Assembly: GCF_902141855.1 (NCBI RefSeq)
Contig: NZ_CABFVH010000003.1
Span: 186,001 to 250,000, forward strand
Direction: 5' to 3'
DNA from: Methylobacterium dankookense
Lineage (GTDB): Bacteria; Pseudomonadota; Alphaproteobacteria; Rhizobiales; Beijerinckiaceae
Length of the DNA: 64,000 nucleotides
The translations under genes and the position numbers were made by a program. The notes below the pieces were generated by a model that was given only the letters and a program-made list of their open reading frames with translations, did not search any database and was not told the origin of the DNA. Of the stretch, positions 27,171 through 36,722 are shown piece after piece. Within the stretch, counting starts at the first letter, position 1, and the number at the start of each line of letters is the position of its first letter.

Positions 27171-27447
27171 CGTTCACGTTCCGCATGCGGCCCGCCCGCC
27201 GGGGACGGACTTCTTGGAGGCGGGCGCTGCCGCGGATCGCGCACGATCGTTCAGCCCCCGAGCGACATAGCATGCCGGGGGCCGTCCCGCGCCAGGGCCC
27301 CCGCGAGAGGGCTGTGTTCAGGGCCTTGCGGCGGCTCGGGCCCGTCCGGGCGGGGCGAGACCGTCGCCGGCGGGGTAGCGTCTACCGCGCAGGCGCGCGC
27401 CGTGGCACGCTCGCCGCGTGGATGGCGGACGAATCGGAGGGCGTCGC

Positions 27448-28092
27448 GTGGAACCCGACTTCTGGCACAGGAAATGGCAGCGGAACGAGATCGCCTTCCA
27501 TGAAGGCAGGCCGAACGCGCTGCTCGTGCGCCATATCGACCGCCTGTCCCTGAAGGCCGGATCGCACGTCTTCGTGCCCCTGTGCGGGAAGTCGACGGAT
27601 CTCGGCTGGCTGATGGCGCGGGGCCTGCGCGTATCCGGCGCCGAGCTGAGCCGGGACGCGGTCGATCAGCTCTTCGCCGACCTGGGGCTGGAGCCCGCCG
27701 TGACGCAGACGGGCAGCCTCACGCATTACCGCGCGCCGGGGATCGACATCCATGTCGGGGACGTGTTCGCCCTGTCGGCGGACATGCTCGGCCGCGTCGA
27801 CGCGGTCTACGACAGGGCCGCGCTGGTCGCCCTGCCGGCCGCGATGCGCGCGCGCTATGCCGGCCACCTGACCCGCATCACGGGGACGGCCGCCCAGCTG
27901 CTGATCTGCTTCGAGTACGACCAGTCCCTGATGGACGGGCCGCCCTTCTCGGTCGATGCGGAGGAGGTCCGGTCGCTCTATGACCGCGACTACGCGCTTT
28001 CCCGGCTCGAACGGGTCGAGGTCGCCGGCCGCCTGAAGGGCACCGTCGAGGCAACCGAAAGCGTCTGGCTGCTGGAGCGACGCCAGGCCTGA
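27448..28092 (+). CDS. Thiopurine S-methyltransferase family protein
   Basis: I start at GTG 27448 because GGAGGG lies 7 bases upstream and VEPDFWHRKWQRNEIAFHEG matches the family N-terminus; an ATG 10 codons earlier is less likely. The 214 residues compare with ~218 in bacterial TPMT. SAM-binding motif I is VFVPLCGKSTDLGWLMARG. VYDRAALVALPAAMRARYA and LLICFEYDQSLMDGPPFSV are the other conserved blocks. Bacterial members methylate thiols, selenite or tellurite. It is in the cytoplasm. The 277 bp upstream are shared with the divergent AsmA gene and contain no other gene. Confidence 0.9.
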   Translation: MEPDFWHRKWQRNEIAFHEGRPNALLVRHIDRLSLKAGSHVFVPLCGKSTDLGWLMARGLRVSGAELSRDAVDQLFADLGLEPAVTQTGSLTHYRAPGIDIHVGDVFALSADMLGRVDAVYDRAALVALPAAMRARYAGHLTRITGTAAQLLICFEYDQSLMDGPPFSVDAEEVRSLYDRDYALSRLERVEVAGRLKGTVEATESVWLLERRQA

Positions 28093-28166
28093 CGGCGGCC
28101 GGCAGGATCCGGGCCGCGGAGGCGGCTTCGCAGGGGGATCGCGCAGTCCTGCCGGATCCCCCTCGA

Positions 28167-28179
28167 CCTCATCCTGAGG
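28167..28179. repeat. Short palindrome CCTCATCCTGAGG, copy 2
   Basis: This is identical to the 13-bp sequence at 3955-3967. It lies between the convergent thiopurine methyltransferase-like gene and the small exported gene at 28258. Confidence 0.4.
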
Positions 28180-28257
28180 CGCCGCGTGTCTGCACGGAAA
28201 CCGGCCGGCCGATCTCCCCGAGCAATCTCCGCCCACGGCTCCCCCGTGACCGGACGA

Positions 28258-28500
28258 TCAGCGCCGCGGCACGGCGACGCCGCCACCGGGGGGCGGGGCC
28301 TGGGGCGCGGTCTGGCTGCGCTGGATGTCCATGCGCGTGGTGTTGTTCTGGGTGGTGATGTCCTGCTGCACGCCGCGACTCTCGCTCTGACGGCTGAACG
28401 AATCGTTGGCCGCGTTGGGGTTGCCGGAGCGCACCTGCGCGGTTGCCGGCGCGGCGAGGCCGACCAGGCCGGCGGCGAGGATGATCTGTGCGAGGCGCAT
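28258..28500 (-). CDS. Small exported Gln/Asn/Ser-rich protein
   Basis: ATG 28500 begins a signal peptide MRLAQIILAAGLVGLAAPAT (cleavage after AQ). The mature ~59 residues are polar and probably disordered: SGNPNAANDSF, QQDITTQNNTTRMD, then a Pro/Gly tail. The function is unknown. It diverges from the UvrD-type helicase with 165 bp between starts. Confidence 0.65.
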   Translation of the reverse strand: MRLAQIILAAGLVGLAAPATAQVRSGNPNAANDSFSRQSESRGVQQDITTQNNTTRMDIQRSQTAPQAPPPGGGVAVPRR

Positions 28501-28665
28501 GGCGTCGGGTTCCGATTCTCTTACCTGGAGCAACGACGCCCGGACGGGCCGGCCGGTTCCGCGGCGGCTCCCGCATCGCCCGGGCGGTGGCCGTGGACGG
28601 CCCGACACGACGCCCGCGCCCGCGCGGCCCTCGACGCCGTTCGCGTTATGGTCCAGGGATGGCGG

Positions 28666-31038
28666 ATGCAGACCCTACCGCAACCCGCCTTCGGAGCCCC
28701 CGAATCCGGCAGCGCCGCCGGCCCGATCTCGGCCCGCGCCATGGGGGCGCTCCGCCCGGCGGCGGCCTATCTCGACGGGCTCAATGCCGAGCAGCGCCGC
28801 GCCGTCGAGACGACCGAGGGCCCGATCCTCGTGCTCGCGGGCGCCGGCACCGGCAAGACCCGGGTGCTGACCACCCGCATCGCCCACCTCATCTCCACCG
28901 GCCGGGCGCGGCCCTACGACATCCTCGCGGTGACCTTCACCAACAAGGCCGCCCGCGAGATGAAGCACCGCATCGGCACGCTGGTCGGCCCGGCGGGCGA
29001 GGGCATGCCCTGGCTCGGCACCTTCCACGCCATCGGCACCAAGATCCTGCGCCGGCACGCCGAGCTCGTCGGGTTGAAATCCGACTTCACCATCCTCGGC
29101 ACCGACGACCAGCTCCGGCTGATGAAGCAGGTCATCGCCGACCAGAACGTGGACGAGAAGCGCTGGCCGGCCCGCGCGCTCAGCCACGCCATCGACGGCT
29201 GGAAGAACCGCGGCCTCGCCCCCGAGCAGGTGCCGCCGGGGGAGGCCTCGGCCTTCGCCTTCGGCAAGGGCGGCGCCCTCTACACCGCCTACCAGGCCCG
29301 GCTCGCGACGCTGAACGCCGTCGATTTCGGCGACCTGCTGCTGCTCTGCCTCAAGCTCTGGCGCGAGAACCCGGACGTGCTCGCGAACTACCAGAACCGC
29401 TTCCGCTACATCCTGGTGGACGAGTACCAGGACACCAACGTCGCCCAGTATCTCTGGCTGCGCCTGCTGGCGCAGGGCCACCGCAACGTCGCCTGCGTCG
29501 GCGACGACGACCAGTCGATCTACGGCTGGCGCGGCGCCGAGGTCGACAACATCCTGCGCTTCGAGCACGACTTCCCCGGCGCCACCGTGGTGCGGCTGGA
29601 GCGCAACTACCGCTCCACCGGGCACATCCTCGCCGCCGCCTCCGGGCTGATCGCGAAGAACGAGGGCCGCCTCGGCAAGACCCTGCGCACCGACGACGAG
29701 GCGGGCGAGCGCGTCACCGTGAGCGGCGCCTGGGATTCCGAGGAGGAGGCGCGCCTCATCGCCGAGGCGATCGAGCGACTGCAGGGCAAGAAGCACCCGC
29801 TCTCCGAGATCGCGGTGCTGGTGCGCATCTCCGCCCAGATGCGCGAGATCGAGGACCGCTTCGTCCAGCTCGGCCTGCCCTACCGGGTGATCGGCGGCCC
29901 GCGCTTCTACGAGCGGGCCGAGATCCGCGACGCGCTCGCCTATCTGCGCGTCACCGCCAACCCCGCCGACGACCTCGCCTTCGAGCGCATCGTCAACACG
30001 CCGAAGCGCGGCCTGGGGGACGCGACCCTGCAGCAGCTCCACACCTACGCCCGCGCCGAGCGGGTACCGCTGCTGCTCGCCGCCCGCCGCCTCTGCGAGA
30101 CCGACGAGTTGAAGCCGCGCGTGCGCTCGACCCTGCGGGCGCTCACCGAGAGCTTCTCGCGCTGGGCGCGCAGCGTGGAGAGCCAGCCGCATTCCGAGGT
30201 GGCGCAGACCATCCTGGAGGAATCCGGCTACACCGAGATGTGGCAGAAGGAGCGCTCGGCGGATGCGGCCGGGCGCCTGGAGAACCTGAAGGAGTTCGTG
30301 CGCTCCATGGAGGAGTTCCCGGACCTCGCAGGGTTCCTCGAGCACGTCTCCCTCGTCATGGAGGCCTCGGAGGCGGAAGGGGCGGAGCGCGTCTCCCTGA
30401 TGACGCTGCACGCCGCCAAGGGGCTCGAATTCGACACCGTGTTCCTGCCCGGCTGGGAGGACGGCCTCTTCCCCAACCAGCGCGCCCTCGACGAGAGCGG
30501 GCGCGCCGGGCTGGAGGAGGAGCGGCGCCTCGCCCATGTCGGCCTGACGCGGGCGCGCAAGCGCGCCAAGCTCTCCTTCGCCGTCAACCGGCGCATCCAC
30601 GGCCTGTGGTCCTCGACCATCCCATCGCGCTTCATCGACGAGCTGCCGGAAGCCTCGGTCGACGTGGTCGAGGCCCCGGCGCATTTCTCGGCCGGCGCCT
30701 CGCGCTTCGACCGCAACCCCACGCCCTTCGGCTCCTCCTACGGCACGCCCGGCTGGCAGCGGGCGCAGGCCGCGACGCAGGGGCGCGGCGCGAGCGGCCC
30801 CGGGCGCAGCACCGGCGGCTTCGGGGCGGGCGCGCGCTCCGGCGGCCCGCGCCAGATCGAGGGCGAGCTCATCGCCAAGTCGACCGGGTCGGCTTCAGCC
30901 TATAGCGGTGGACAAAGGGTCTTCCACACCAAGTTCGGGCCAGGAACGGTCGCAGGGGTCGACGGCAACAAGCTGACCGTTGACTTCGATAAGGCCGGCC
31001 GGAAGATGGTTCTCGACAGCTTCGTCCAGCCGGGCTGA
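28666..31038 (+). CDS. UvrD/PcrA-type ATP-dependent DNA helicase
   Basis: About 790 residues from ATG 28666 (AGGG seven bases upstream; ATG 28648 in the same frame is an alternative). SF1A motifs are complete: Walker A LAGAGTGKTRVLTTR, TFTNKAAREM, DEYQDTN, GDDDQSIYGWRGAE, RLERNYRS, and MTLHAAKGLEF...VGLTRARKRAKL. The C-terminus has a Gly/Ser/Arg-rich linker and ends GQRVFHTKFGPGTVAGVDGN, a Tudor-like domain that contacts RNA polymerase in PcrA/UvrD. It unwinds DNA 3'-5' in repair and in transcription-coupled repair. Confidence 0.95.
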   Translation: MQTLPQPAFGAPESGSAAGPISARAMGALRPAAAYLDGLNAEQRRAVETTEGPILVLAGAGTGKTRVLTTRIAHLISTGRARPYDILAVTFTNKAAREMKHRIGTLVGPAGEGMPWLGTFHAIGTKILRRHAELVGLKSDFTILGTDDQLRLMKQVIADQNVDEKRWPARALSHAIDGWKNRGLAPEQVPPGEASAFAFGKGGALYTAYQARLATLNAVDFGDLLLLCLKLWRENPDVLANYQNRFRYILVDEYQDTNVAQYLWLRLLAQGHRNVACVGDDDQSIYGWRGAEVDNILRFEHDFPGATVVRLERNYRSTGHILAAASGLIAKNEGRLGKTLRTDDEAGERVTVSGAWDSEEEARLIAEAIERLQGKKHPLSEIAVLVRISAQMREIEDRFVQLGLPYRVIGGPRFYERAEIRDALAYLRVTANPADDLAFERIVNTPKRGLGDATLQQLHTYARAERVPLLLAARRLCETDELKPRVRSTLRALTESFSRWARSVESQPHSEVAQTILEESGYTEMWQKERSADAAGRLENLKEFVRSMEEFPDLAGFLEHVSLVMEASEAEGAERVSLMTLHAAKGLEFDTVFLPGWEDGLFPNQRALDESGRAGLEEERRLAHVGLTRARKRAKLSFAVNRRIHGLWSSTIPSRFIDELPEASVDVVEAPAHFSAGASRFDRNPTPFGSSYGTPGWQRAQAATQGRGASGPGRSTGGFGAGARSGGPRQIEGELIAKSTGSASAYSGGQRVFHTKFGPGTVAGVDGNKLTVDFDKAGRKMVLDSFVQPG

Positions 31039-31504
31039 GCTGTCCCGCCGGCCAAGCCCGGACTTCGGGGCGGCAAGGCCGGCCGGAATCGCTCCCCCGG
31101 GAGCGAGACAGGATCGCGGGCGTGCCGGATGCCTCGTCATCCCGAACCCACCCGGCGCCACGGCGGCGCCCGGCTCGATCCGCTTCCGTAAATCGATGCC
31201 GGACTCGACCCGACTCGGGTCGCCCGTTGCGCGCGGGCCACAGCGCGAATCGTCTTTCGAACCACCGCGGAAATCGTCTCCGAAATGCAACATCCGCCGT
31301 GCAGGCTCCCCCTGCACGACCGGTTGGTGCGGTCGTTGCTTTCTCCTGGAAACGGTTTGCACAGCCGATTCGAACCGTGATGGAACCCGGAAAGCCTGTT
31401 CATCATTGGGGTGCATGATGTGATGAAAGGTCTAAGGTCGAGGTAAAAAGAATAAAGGCGCAGTGACAGGTCCAGATTGGCAAGTCCAAGTGGAGTGTTG
31501 ATCG
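31039..31504 (+). other. 466-bp gene-free interval before phoH
   Basis: No protein-coding frame here has the base composition or any recognisable motif of a gene. The last ~130 bp are noticeably more AT-rich than the surroundings (TGATGTGATGAAAGG, AAAAAGAATAAAGG) and probably hold the phoH promoter. Short GC-rich inverted pairs occur near 31040-31090, just after the helicase stop. Confidence 0.5.
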
Positions 31505-32221
31505 ATGAAAAGACGGCGCGCACGACTTGAACTGGTGGAAGATCGAGCAGTTCGGCTGCACAGGACCCGGTTCGACGAGGAACGTTGTTTAAGCCCGATC
31601 CAACCACTGACAGAACGACAAGGTGAATATCTCGATGCTCTCGCCCGGAACGACCAAGTCATCGTTCTAGGCCCCGCCGGAACCGGAAAGACCTTCATCG
31701 CCGGCACCCGCGCCGCGGATCAGCTTCGCCAGCGCCGCATCGCCAAAGTCGTGATCACCCGGCCCAACGTGCCCTCCGGCCGCTCCCTCGGCTTCTTCCC
31801 CGGAACCCTCGAGGACAAGATCGCTCCCTGGGTCGCCCCGCTCACCGAGGCGATGAAGGAGCGCATGGGCCAAGCCGCCTTCGAGATCGCGCTGAAGACC
31901 GGCGACATCGAGATCGTGCCCTTCGAGGTGATGCGCGGGCGCACCTTCAAGAACTGCCTCGTGATCCTCGACGAGGCGCAGAACACCACCACGGCCGAGA
32001 TCAAGATGTTCCTCACCCGCATCGGCGACGATTGCCAGGTGATCATCAACGGCGACGTGTCGCAGACGGACCTGCGCGAAACCTCCGGCCTGCGCACCGT
32101 GATCCACCTGATCAAGAGCCGGATGATGCCGGTGCCGATCGTGGAATTCACCCGCGACGACATCGTCCGCTCCGGCATCTGCGCGGAGTGGGTGAAGGCT
32201 TTCGAGGAAACCAATCTCTGA
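31505..32221 (+). CDS. PhoH-family ATPase, stand-alone type
   Basis: The 238-residue protein is a P-loop ATPase: Walker A VLGPAGTGKTFIAGTRA, then VITRPNVPSGRSLGFFPG, Walker B NCLVILDEAQNTT, and GDVSQTDL. It lacks the KH and N-terminal RNA-binding domains of PhoH/YbeZ, so it is the short single-domain form found both in Rhizobiales and in phages. Family members are linked to phosphate stress and RNA metabolism. The first ~35 residues are basic. The start has GTGGAG 7-12 bases upstream. Confidence 0.88.
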   Translation: MKRRRARLELVEDRAVRLHRTRFDEERCLSPIQPLTERQGEYLDALARNDQVIVLGPAGTGKTFIAGTRAADQLRQRRIAKVVITRPNVPSGRSLGFFPGTLEDKIAPWVAPLTEAMKERMGQAAFEIALKTGDIEIVPFEVMRGRTFKNCLVILDEAQNTTTAEIKMFLTRIGDDCQVIINGDVSQTDLRETSGLRTVIHLIKSRMMPVPIVEFTRDDIVRSGICAEWVKAFEETNL

Positions 32222-32232
32222 TTGCACGGTTG

Positions 32233-32267
32233 GGCACGACGGGCCTCAAGCGGCGGCCCGTCGTGCC
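32233..32267 (+). terminator. 13-bp hairpin after phoH
   Basis: GGCACGACGGGCC and its exact complement enclose a 9-base loop, starting 12 bp after the phoH stop. No T-run follows. Two further small hairpins (CCTCTCG/CGAGAGG and CCGGGTG/CACCCGG, ~32295-32335) lie in the leader of the next gene. Confidence 0.5.
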
Positions 32268-32355
32268 TGCGAAGGCACGAGACTCTGCTCCGAACCTCTC
32301 GCCCGAGAGGACGAACCGGGTGCCGCACCCGGAATTTCGAGACGAGGAATCTCTC

Positions 32356-32595
32356 GTGAGGAAACTGACCTTCGCCTTCGCCGTGCTCGCCTCGCTCGGC
32401 GCCGCCGCTGTCTCCGCCCCCGCCTCCGCGGCCCCCGGCATGCCGATGGGCGTGACCGCCGCCGACACCGTCAGCACGGTGCAGATGACCCGGCGGGAGC
32501 ACCGGATGATGCATCGGCGCATGCACCACCGCCGCATGATGCATCACCGCATGCACCATCGCCGCATGGTGCATCGGCGCATGCACCGCATGTGA
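32356..32595 (+). CDS. Exported His/Met/Arg-rich repeat peptide, possibly metal-binding
   Basis: GTG 32356, preceded by GACGAGGAATCTCTC, starts a signal peptide (VRKLTFAFAVLASLGAAAVS, cleavage near SAA). The mature peptide is ~50 residues. Its last ~33 are imperfect repeats of a 4-5 residue unit built only from Met, His and Arg plus one Val (HHRRM, HHRMHHRRM). Such runs are good candidates for Cu or Ni binding, but similar MHH/HHR peptides are conserved in Methylobacterium-like genomes with no known role. The DNA is repetitive, with (atgcaccatcgc)-type units. Confidence 0.65.
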   Translation: MRKLTFAFAVLASLGAAAVSAPASAAPGMPMGVTAADTVSTVQMTRREHRMMHRRMHHRRMMHHRMHHRRMVHRRMHRM

Positions 32596-32748
32596 GCGGG
32601 CGCGGCACGGACGGATCGGGGCCCTGCGGGGCCCCTTTTCATGTCGGAGCCTGTGGATGCGGGCACATTGCCGCGCGATCCCGGGATTCCCATCTCGGCC
32701 CCGCGCGTGCGAGAGGCCGGACGCGCCCTGCCCTCTCGGGAGACGACG

Positions 32749-33042
32749 ATGCCCCCCTCCAACCGCCTGTTCGACGATTTCGCCCGGCTGATGACCGACG
32801 CCGCCGGCGCGGCCCAGGGGGTGCGCCGCGAGGCCGAGACCGTGGTCAAGGCCCAGATCGAGCGCCTGATCCGCGACATGGACATCGCCTCCCGCGAGGA
32901 GGTGGACGTGCTGCGCGACCTCGTCACCACCCTGCGCACGCAGAACGAGGCGCTCGCCGCCCGCGTCGCGGCGCTGGAGGCGAAGGCCGGCACGGCGTCC
33001 GGCGGCGAGACCGGCACGATGGGCGCGAGCGAGATCGCCTGA
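32749..33042 (+). CDS. UbiK-like accessory factor (BMFP/YqiC family)
   Basis: ATG 32749 (GGGAGA upstream) gives 97 residues: MPPSNRLFDDFARLMTDAAG, then VRREAETVVKAQIERLIRDM, and a C-terminal coiled coil VLRDLVTTLRTQNEALAARVAAL. This is the BMFP domain layout: an amphipathic N-terminal helix and a trimerising C-terminal coil. UbiK assists ubiquinone biosynthesis by bringing UbiJ and lipids together; BMFP proteins also fuse membranes in vitro. It runs ahead of the YbjN-ProC pair. Confidence 0.85.
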   Translation: MPPSNRLFDDFARLMTDAAGAAQGVRREAETVVKAQIERLIRDMDIASREEVDVLRDLVTTLRTQNEALAARVAALEAKAGTASGGETGTMGASEIA

Positions 33043-33325
33043 TTCGGGACGCCTGAGCTTTTGCACAGGGAAGCGCCGCCGCCGCGGCCTTTCCTGTTCA
33101 CCGCCGGGGCGGCCCGCTTTGTGTCGCGACTCCCGCCCGGTCTATAGTCGGTCCTGTGCTGATTCGCCCGAGACCGCCGATGACCGCGAGCAGTTGAGTC
33201 CCCGCAGACGTGTGTTTGACCGCGAGAGGTCAAGCTTAACCACGTCGTGGCACGCCTTCCCGTTCCGGCTTCACTTCCAACATCACGCAGCGGCGGCCGA
33301 TGGCCGGTCGCCAGCCCGGATTGTC

Positions 33326-33835
33326 ATGCCCCAGCTTAACATCGACATTGAAGACCACGACCGGATCGAGCACCCGCTCGACGTCGTCGAGCGTCTGGCC
33401 TCCCTGCGGGACTGGATCTTCGACCGGGCCGAGGCCGACGAGATGTCGGTGACCAGTCCCGGGCGCTGGACCGACTACCACATCGCCTTCACCTGGATCG
33501 AGGACATGGAGGCGCTGCACGTCGCCTGCGCCTTCGACCTGAAGGTGCCGGAGCGCCAGCGCATCGAGGTGCTGCGCCTGATCTCGCTCGTGAACGAGCA
33601 GCTCTGGATCGGGCATTTCGACCTCTGGTCGAGCGACAGCGTGGTGATGTTCCGCCACTCGCTCCTGCTCGCCGGCGGCGTGATCCCGACGCACGCCCAG
33701 TGCGGAAAGATGCACAAGACCGCGGTCGAGGCCTGCGAGCGCTACTACCAGGCCTTCCAGTTCGTGCTCTGGGCCGGCAAGACGGCGCGCGAGGCGCTGG
33801 ACGCCGTGCTGTTCGAGACCGAGGGCGAGGCCTGA
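33326..33835 (+). CDS. YbjN-domain protein
   Basis: ATG 33326 gives 169 residues (the frame is open upstream, but MPQLNIDIEDHDRIEHPLDV is the family start). YHIAFTWIEDMEALHVACAF and LRLISLVNEQLWIGHFDLWS are typical YbjN blocks. Members resemble type III secretion chaperones in fold and affect motility and stress in E. coli; no enzyme activity is known. The stop is 4 bp before proC, and this YbjN-ProC pairing is conserved in alphaproteobacteria. Confidence 0.85.
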   Translation: MPQLNIDIEDHDRIEHPLDVVERLASLRDWIFDRAEADEMSVTSPGRWTDYHIAFTWIEDMEALHVACAFDLKVPERQRIEVLRLISLVNEQLWIGHFDLWSSDSVVMFRHSLLLAGGVIPTHAQCGKMHKTAVEACERYYQAFQFVLWAGKTAREALDAVLFETEGEA

Positions 33836-33839
33836 GGCC

Positions 33840-34661
33840 GTGGCCCGCTCCACGGGGTTGCCCGCCTCCCTGACCCTCGTCGGCGCCGGCAAGATGGGCG
33901 GCGCCATGCTGGCGGGCTGGTTGGAGGCCGGCCTCGACCCGGCGACCACCGCGGTGATCGATCCGGCGCCGGCGCCCGAGATCGCAGCGCTCTGCGCCGA
34001 GCGCGGCCTGCGCCTCAACCCACAGACGCCCGAGCCCGCCGAGGTCGTGATCCTCGCGATCAAGCCGCAGGGGCTGGAGGCCGCCGCCCCCGGCATCGCT
34101 CCCTGCCTCGGCGAGACGAGCCTCCTCGTCTCGATCCTGGCCGGCAAGACGGTCGCGAACCTGCGCGACCGCCTGCCAGGCGCGCGCGCCATCGTGCGGG
34201 CCATGCCGAACCTGCCCGCCTCGATCGGGCGCGGGGCCACCGGCGCGGCCGCGAGCCCCGAGGTCACGCCCGCGCAGCGGGCGATGGCCGGGGCGCTGCT
34301 GGCCGCCTCCGGTCATGTCGAATGGCTGGAGAGCGAGGCGATGATCGATGCGGTCACCGCCGTCTCGGGCTCGGGGCCGGCCTACGTCTTCCACATGGTC
34401 GAGGCCCTGGCCGAGGCCGGTGTCGCGGCGGGCCTCCCCGCGGATGTGGCCGCGCGTCTCGCCCGGGCCACGGTCTCGGGTGCCGGCGCGCTGCTCGATG
34501 CGAGCCCGCTCGAGGCGGCGGAACTGCGCCGCAACGTCACCTCGCCCGGCGGCACCACGGCCGCCGCCCTCGACGTGCTGATGCGCGACGAAGGACTGCC
34601 CGCGCTGATGCGCGAGGCGGTGGCCGCCGCCAAGCGCCGCGCGGGCGAATTGTCCGGCTGA
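33840..34661 (+). CDS. proC: Pyrroline-5-carboxylate reductase
   Basis: The 273-residue protein starts at GTG 33840. The NAD(P)H-binding Rossmann loop is LTLVGAGKMGGAMLAGWLEA. The C-terminal signature is AVSGSGPAYVFHMVEALAEA, followed by RNVTSPGGTTAAALDVL, the ProC signature. It reduces pyrroline-5-carboxylate to proline in the last step of proline biosynthesis. It is co-transcribed with ybjN, and a palindromic repeat follows 10 bp after the stop. Confidence 0.96.
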   Translation: MARSTGLPASLTLVGAGKMGGAMLAGWLEAGLDPATTAVIDPAPAPEIAALCAERGLRLNPQTPEPAEVVILAIKPQGLEAAAPGIAPCLGETSLLVSILAGKTVANLRDRLPGARAIVRAMPNLPASIGRGATGAAASPEVTPAQRAMAGALLAASGHVEWLESEAMIDAVTAVSGSGPAYVFHMVEALAEAGVAAGLPADVAARLARATVSGAGALLDASPLEAAELRRNVTSPGGTTAAALDVLMRDEGLPALMREAVAAAKRRAGELSG

Positions 34662-34670
34662 ATCCGGGTG

Positions 34671-34773
34671 TCGAGAGGGATCATCCCTCTCGCGGGTCCA
34701 GGGCGAAGCCCTGGGAATACATCAGGGCTTCGCCCCGATACCCCACCAAAGGGATGATCCCTTTGGGATCCCG
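34671..34773 (-). repeat. 103-bp triple-hairpin repeat, copy A
   Basis: In the reverse orientation this copy runs GGGATCCCAAAGGGATCATC through to a CGAGAGGGATGATCCCTCTCG hairpin. It has three hairpins: CCAAAGGGAT-C-ATCCCTTTGG, a 13-bp central stem (GGGCGAAGCCCTG / CAGGGCTTCGCCC), and the CGAGAGGG one. Near-identical copies occur at 51339-51441 and, more diverged, at 55291-55390. It fills the 119-bp gap between proC and a convergent gene. Confidence 0.85.
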
Positions 34774-34780
34774 GATCGCC

Positions 34781-34945
34781 TCAACTGCCGCCGGGATCGG
34801 TCTCGCCGCGCTGCCGGCCGCCGCCAGCCGGCCCTTCGCCCGGCTTGCCCCCGGTCTTCTCGTTCGGATCCTTGACCGCGTCGGGCGCGATGTTGGCCGG
34901 CTTCTTCGGCGGCTCTTCCGTACCGGGCTTCTGGTCGTCGCTCAT
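34781..34945 (-). CDS. Small hydrophilic protein, third gene of a coupled trio
   Basis: The 54-residue protein (MSDDQKPGTEEPPKKPANIA...) is rich in Lys, Glu, Pro and Gly and probably disordered. Its ATG overlaps the stop of the gene at 34942 (ATGA), so the two are translationally coupled. No domain is recognised. Because it is so short it is easily missed, but composition, overlap and conserved-looking operon structure support it. Confidence 0.6.
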   Translation of the reverse strand: MSDDQKPGTEEPPKKPANIAPDAVKDPNEKTGGKPGEGPAGGGRQRGETDPGGS

Positions 34946-35247
34946 CGCTTCGCCTCGCGCCGCTCGGGCTGGGACAGGCCACCGCCCACCTTGCGGTCGG
35001 CCGCCGGTCCGCCTGCCGCCTTCTGGTCGGAATGACCGCCCGACGAGCCGCCGAGCGCCGGGGGCGCGCGGCCGGGCTCGCCGGCCTTCCAGTCGCCGCC
35101 GCGCTCGGCATCGGAGCGGCCGGAGCCGCCCATATCGGTGATCGCGGCCTGTTCCGGCGTCTGCCGGCCGCCCCCGACGGCGGGGCCGCCGGGAGTGCCG
35201 ACATCGGCGTCGGGCTTGCGGGTGACGGTCTCGGGTTCGCGGGGCAT
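34942..35247 (-). CDS. Small hydrophilic protein, second gene of a coupled trio
   Basis: The 101-residue protein starts MPREPETVTRKPDADVGTPG at 35247 and overlaps the upstream gene's stop by 3-4 bp (ATGA). It is rich in Gly, Pro, Asp and Arg with no hydrophobic segment and no recognised domain, and is probably intrinsically disordered. The C-terminus (SQPERREAKR) overlaps the next gene. It may belong with stress-related hydrophilins, but that is only an impression from composition. Confidence 0.6.
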   Translation of the reverse strand: MPREPETVTRKPDADVGTPGGPAVGGGRQTPEQAAITDMGGSGRSDAERGGDWKAGEPGRAPPALGGSSGGHSDQKAAGGPAADRKVGGGLSQPERREAKR

Positions 35248-35570
35248 CAGCGCTTCTCGTCGTCCTGGCCGATCGCGGCGGTGGCGCACTCGATCGCCTC
35301 CGCGGCGGCACCGTCACTCTCGCCGCGCAGGCGGCGCAGGTTCTCGGGCGGCGTCTCGGCCTCGGTCGCGTCCGTGGCGTCCTGGCGCGGGGTGCCGGAG
35401 GCGAGCCGCGCCGTCTCGGCCTGGCCCTGGGGATCGCTCTTCAGATCGGCCTGGGTGCGGGCGGGGATGCCGACGTCGCGGGCCGAATCCTGGCCCATGT
35501 CCTGACCGTTGCGGTCGGCATAGGCATCGAACTCCTTCAGCGACGGGCGCTGGCGGCTGTCCTGGGTCAT
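35247..35570 (-). CDS. Small acidic hydrophilic protein, first gene of a coupled trio
   Basis: The 107-residue protein begins MTQDSRQRPSLKEFDAYADR and is acidic and Gln/Asp/Ala-rich, with no membrane or catalytic motif. It is the first of three consecutive short genes linked by ATGA overlaps. The 175 bp upstream, to the cysK stop, include a strong hairpin. The function is unknown. Confidence 0.6.
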   Translation of the reverse strand: MTQDSRQRPSLKEFDAYADRNGQDMGQDSARDVGIPARTQADLKSDPQGQAETARLASGTPRQDATDATEAETPPENLRRLRGESDGAAAEAIECATAAIGQDDEKR

Positions 35571-35694
35571 GCTGGCTTCCTTCTCTGGCCGGACAACACC
35601 TGCGCGGGAGCGAGGTTGCGTCCGAGGCCGGATGCCCGGCCGGAGAAGGGGGCGCCCCGATGAGCCGGAGCGCCCTTAAAGCCCTTGTAGTGAC

Positions 35695-35735
35695 GCGCTC
35701 TCCGCCGAACCGGTATCTACTTCGGCGGGGAGCGC
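35695..35735 (-). terminator. 15-bp hairpin after cysK
   Basis: GCGCTCTCCGCCGAA pairs with TTCGGCGGGGAGCGC (14 Watson-Crick pairs and one G-T) around an 11-base loop, starting 10 bp after the cysK stop. A related, more diverged sequence (ACGCGCTCTCC…CCGAACCGG…AGAGCGCT) occurs at about 57648-57692, so this is also a dispersed repeat. Confidence 0.6.
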
Positions 35736-35744
35736 TCTCGGATG

Positions 35745-36722
<978 letters not shown>

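Noticed and set aside
23604..27503. A 1299-codon open frame opposite the AsmA gene
   Set aside because: It is antisense to a clear AsmA protein, Arg/Gly/Ala/Glu-rich without motifs; long antisense frames are expected in such GC-rich DNA.
31039..31504. A tRNA or small gene in the gap before phoH
   Set aside because: No cloverleaf and no coding frame with a signal or motif could be made from it.
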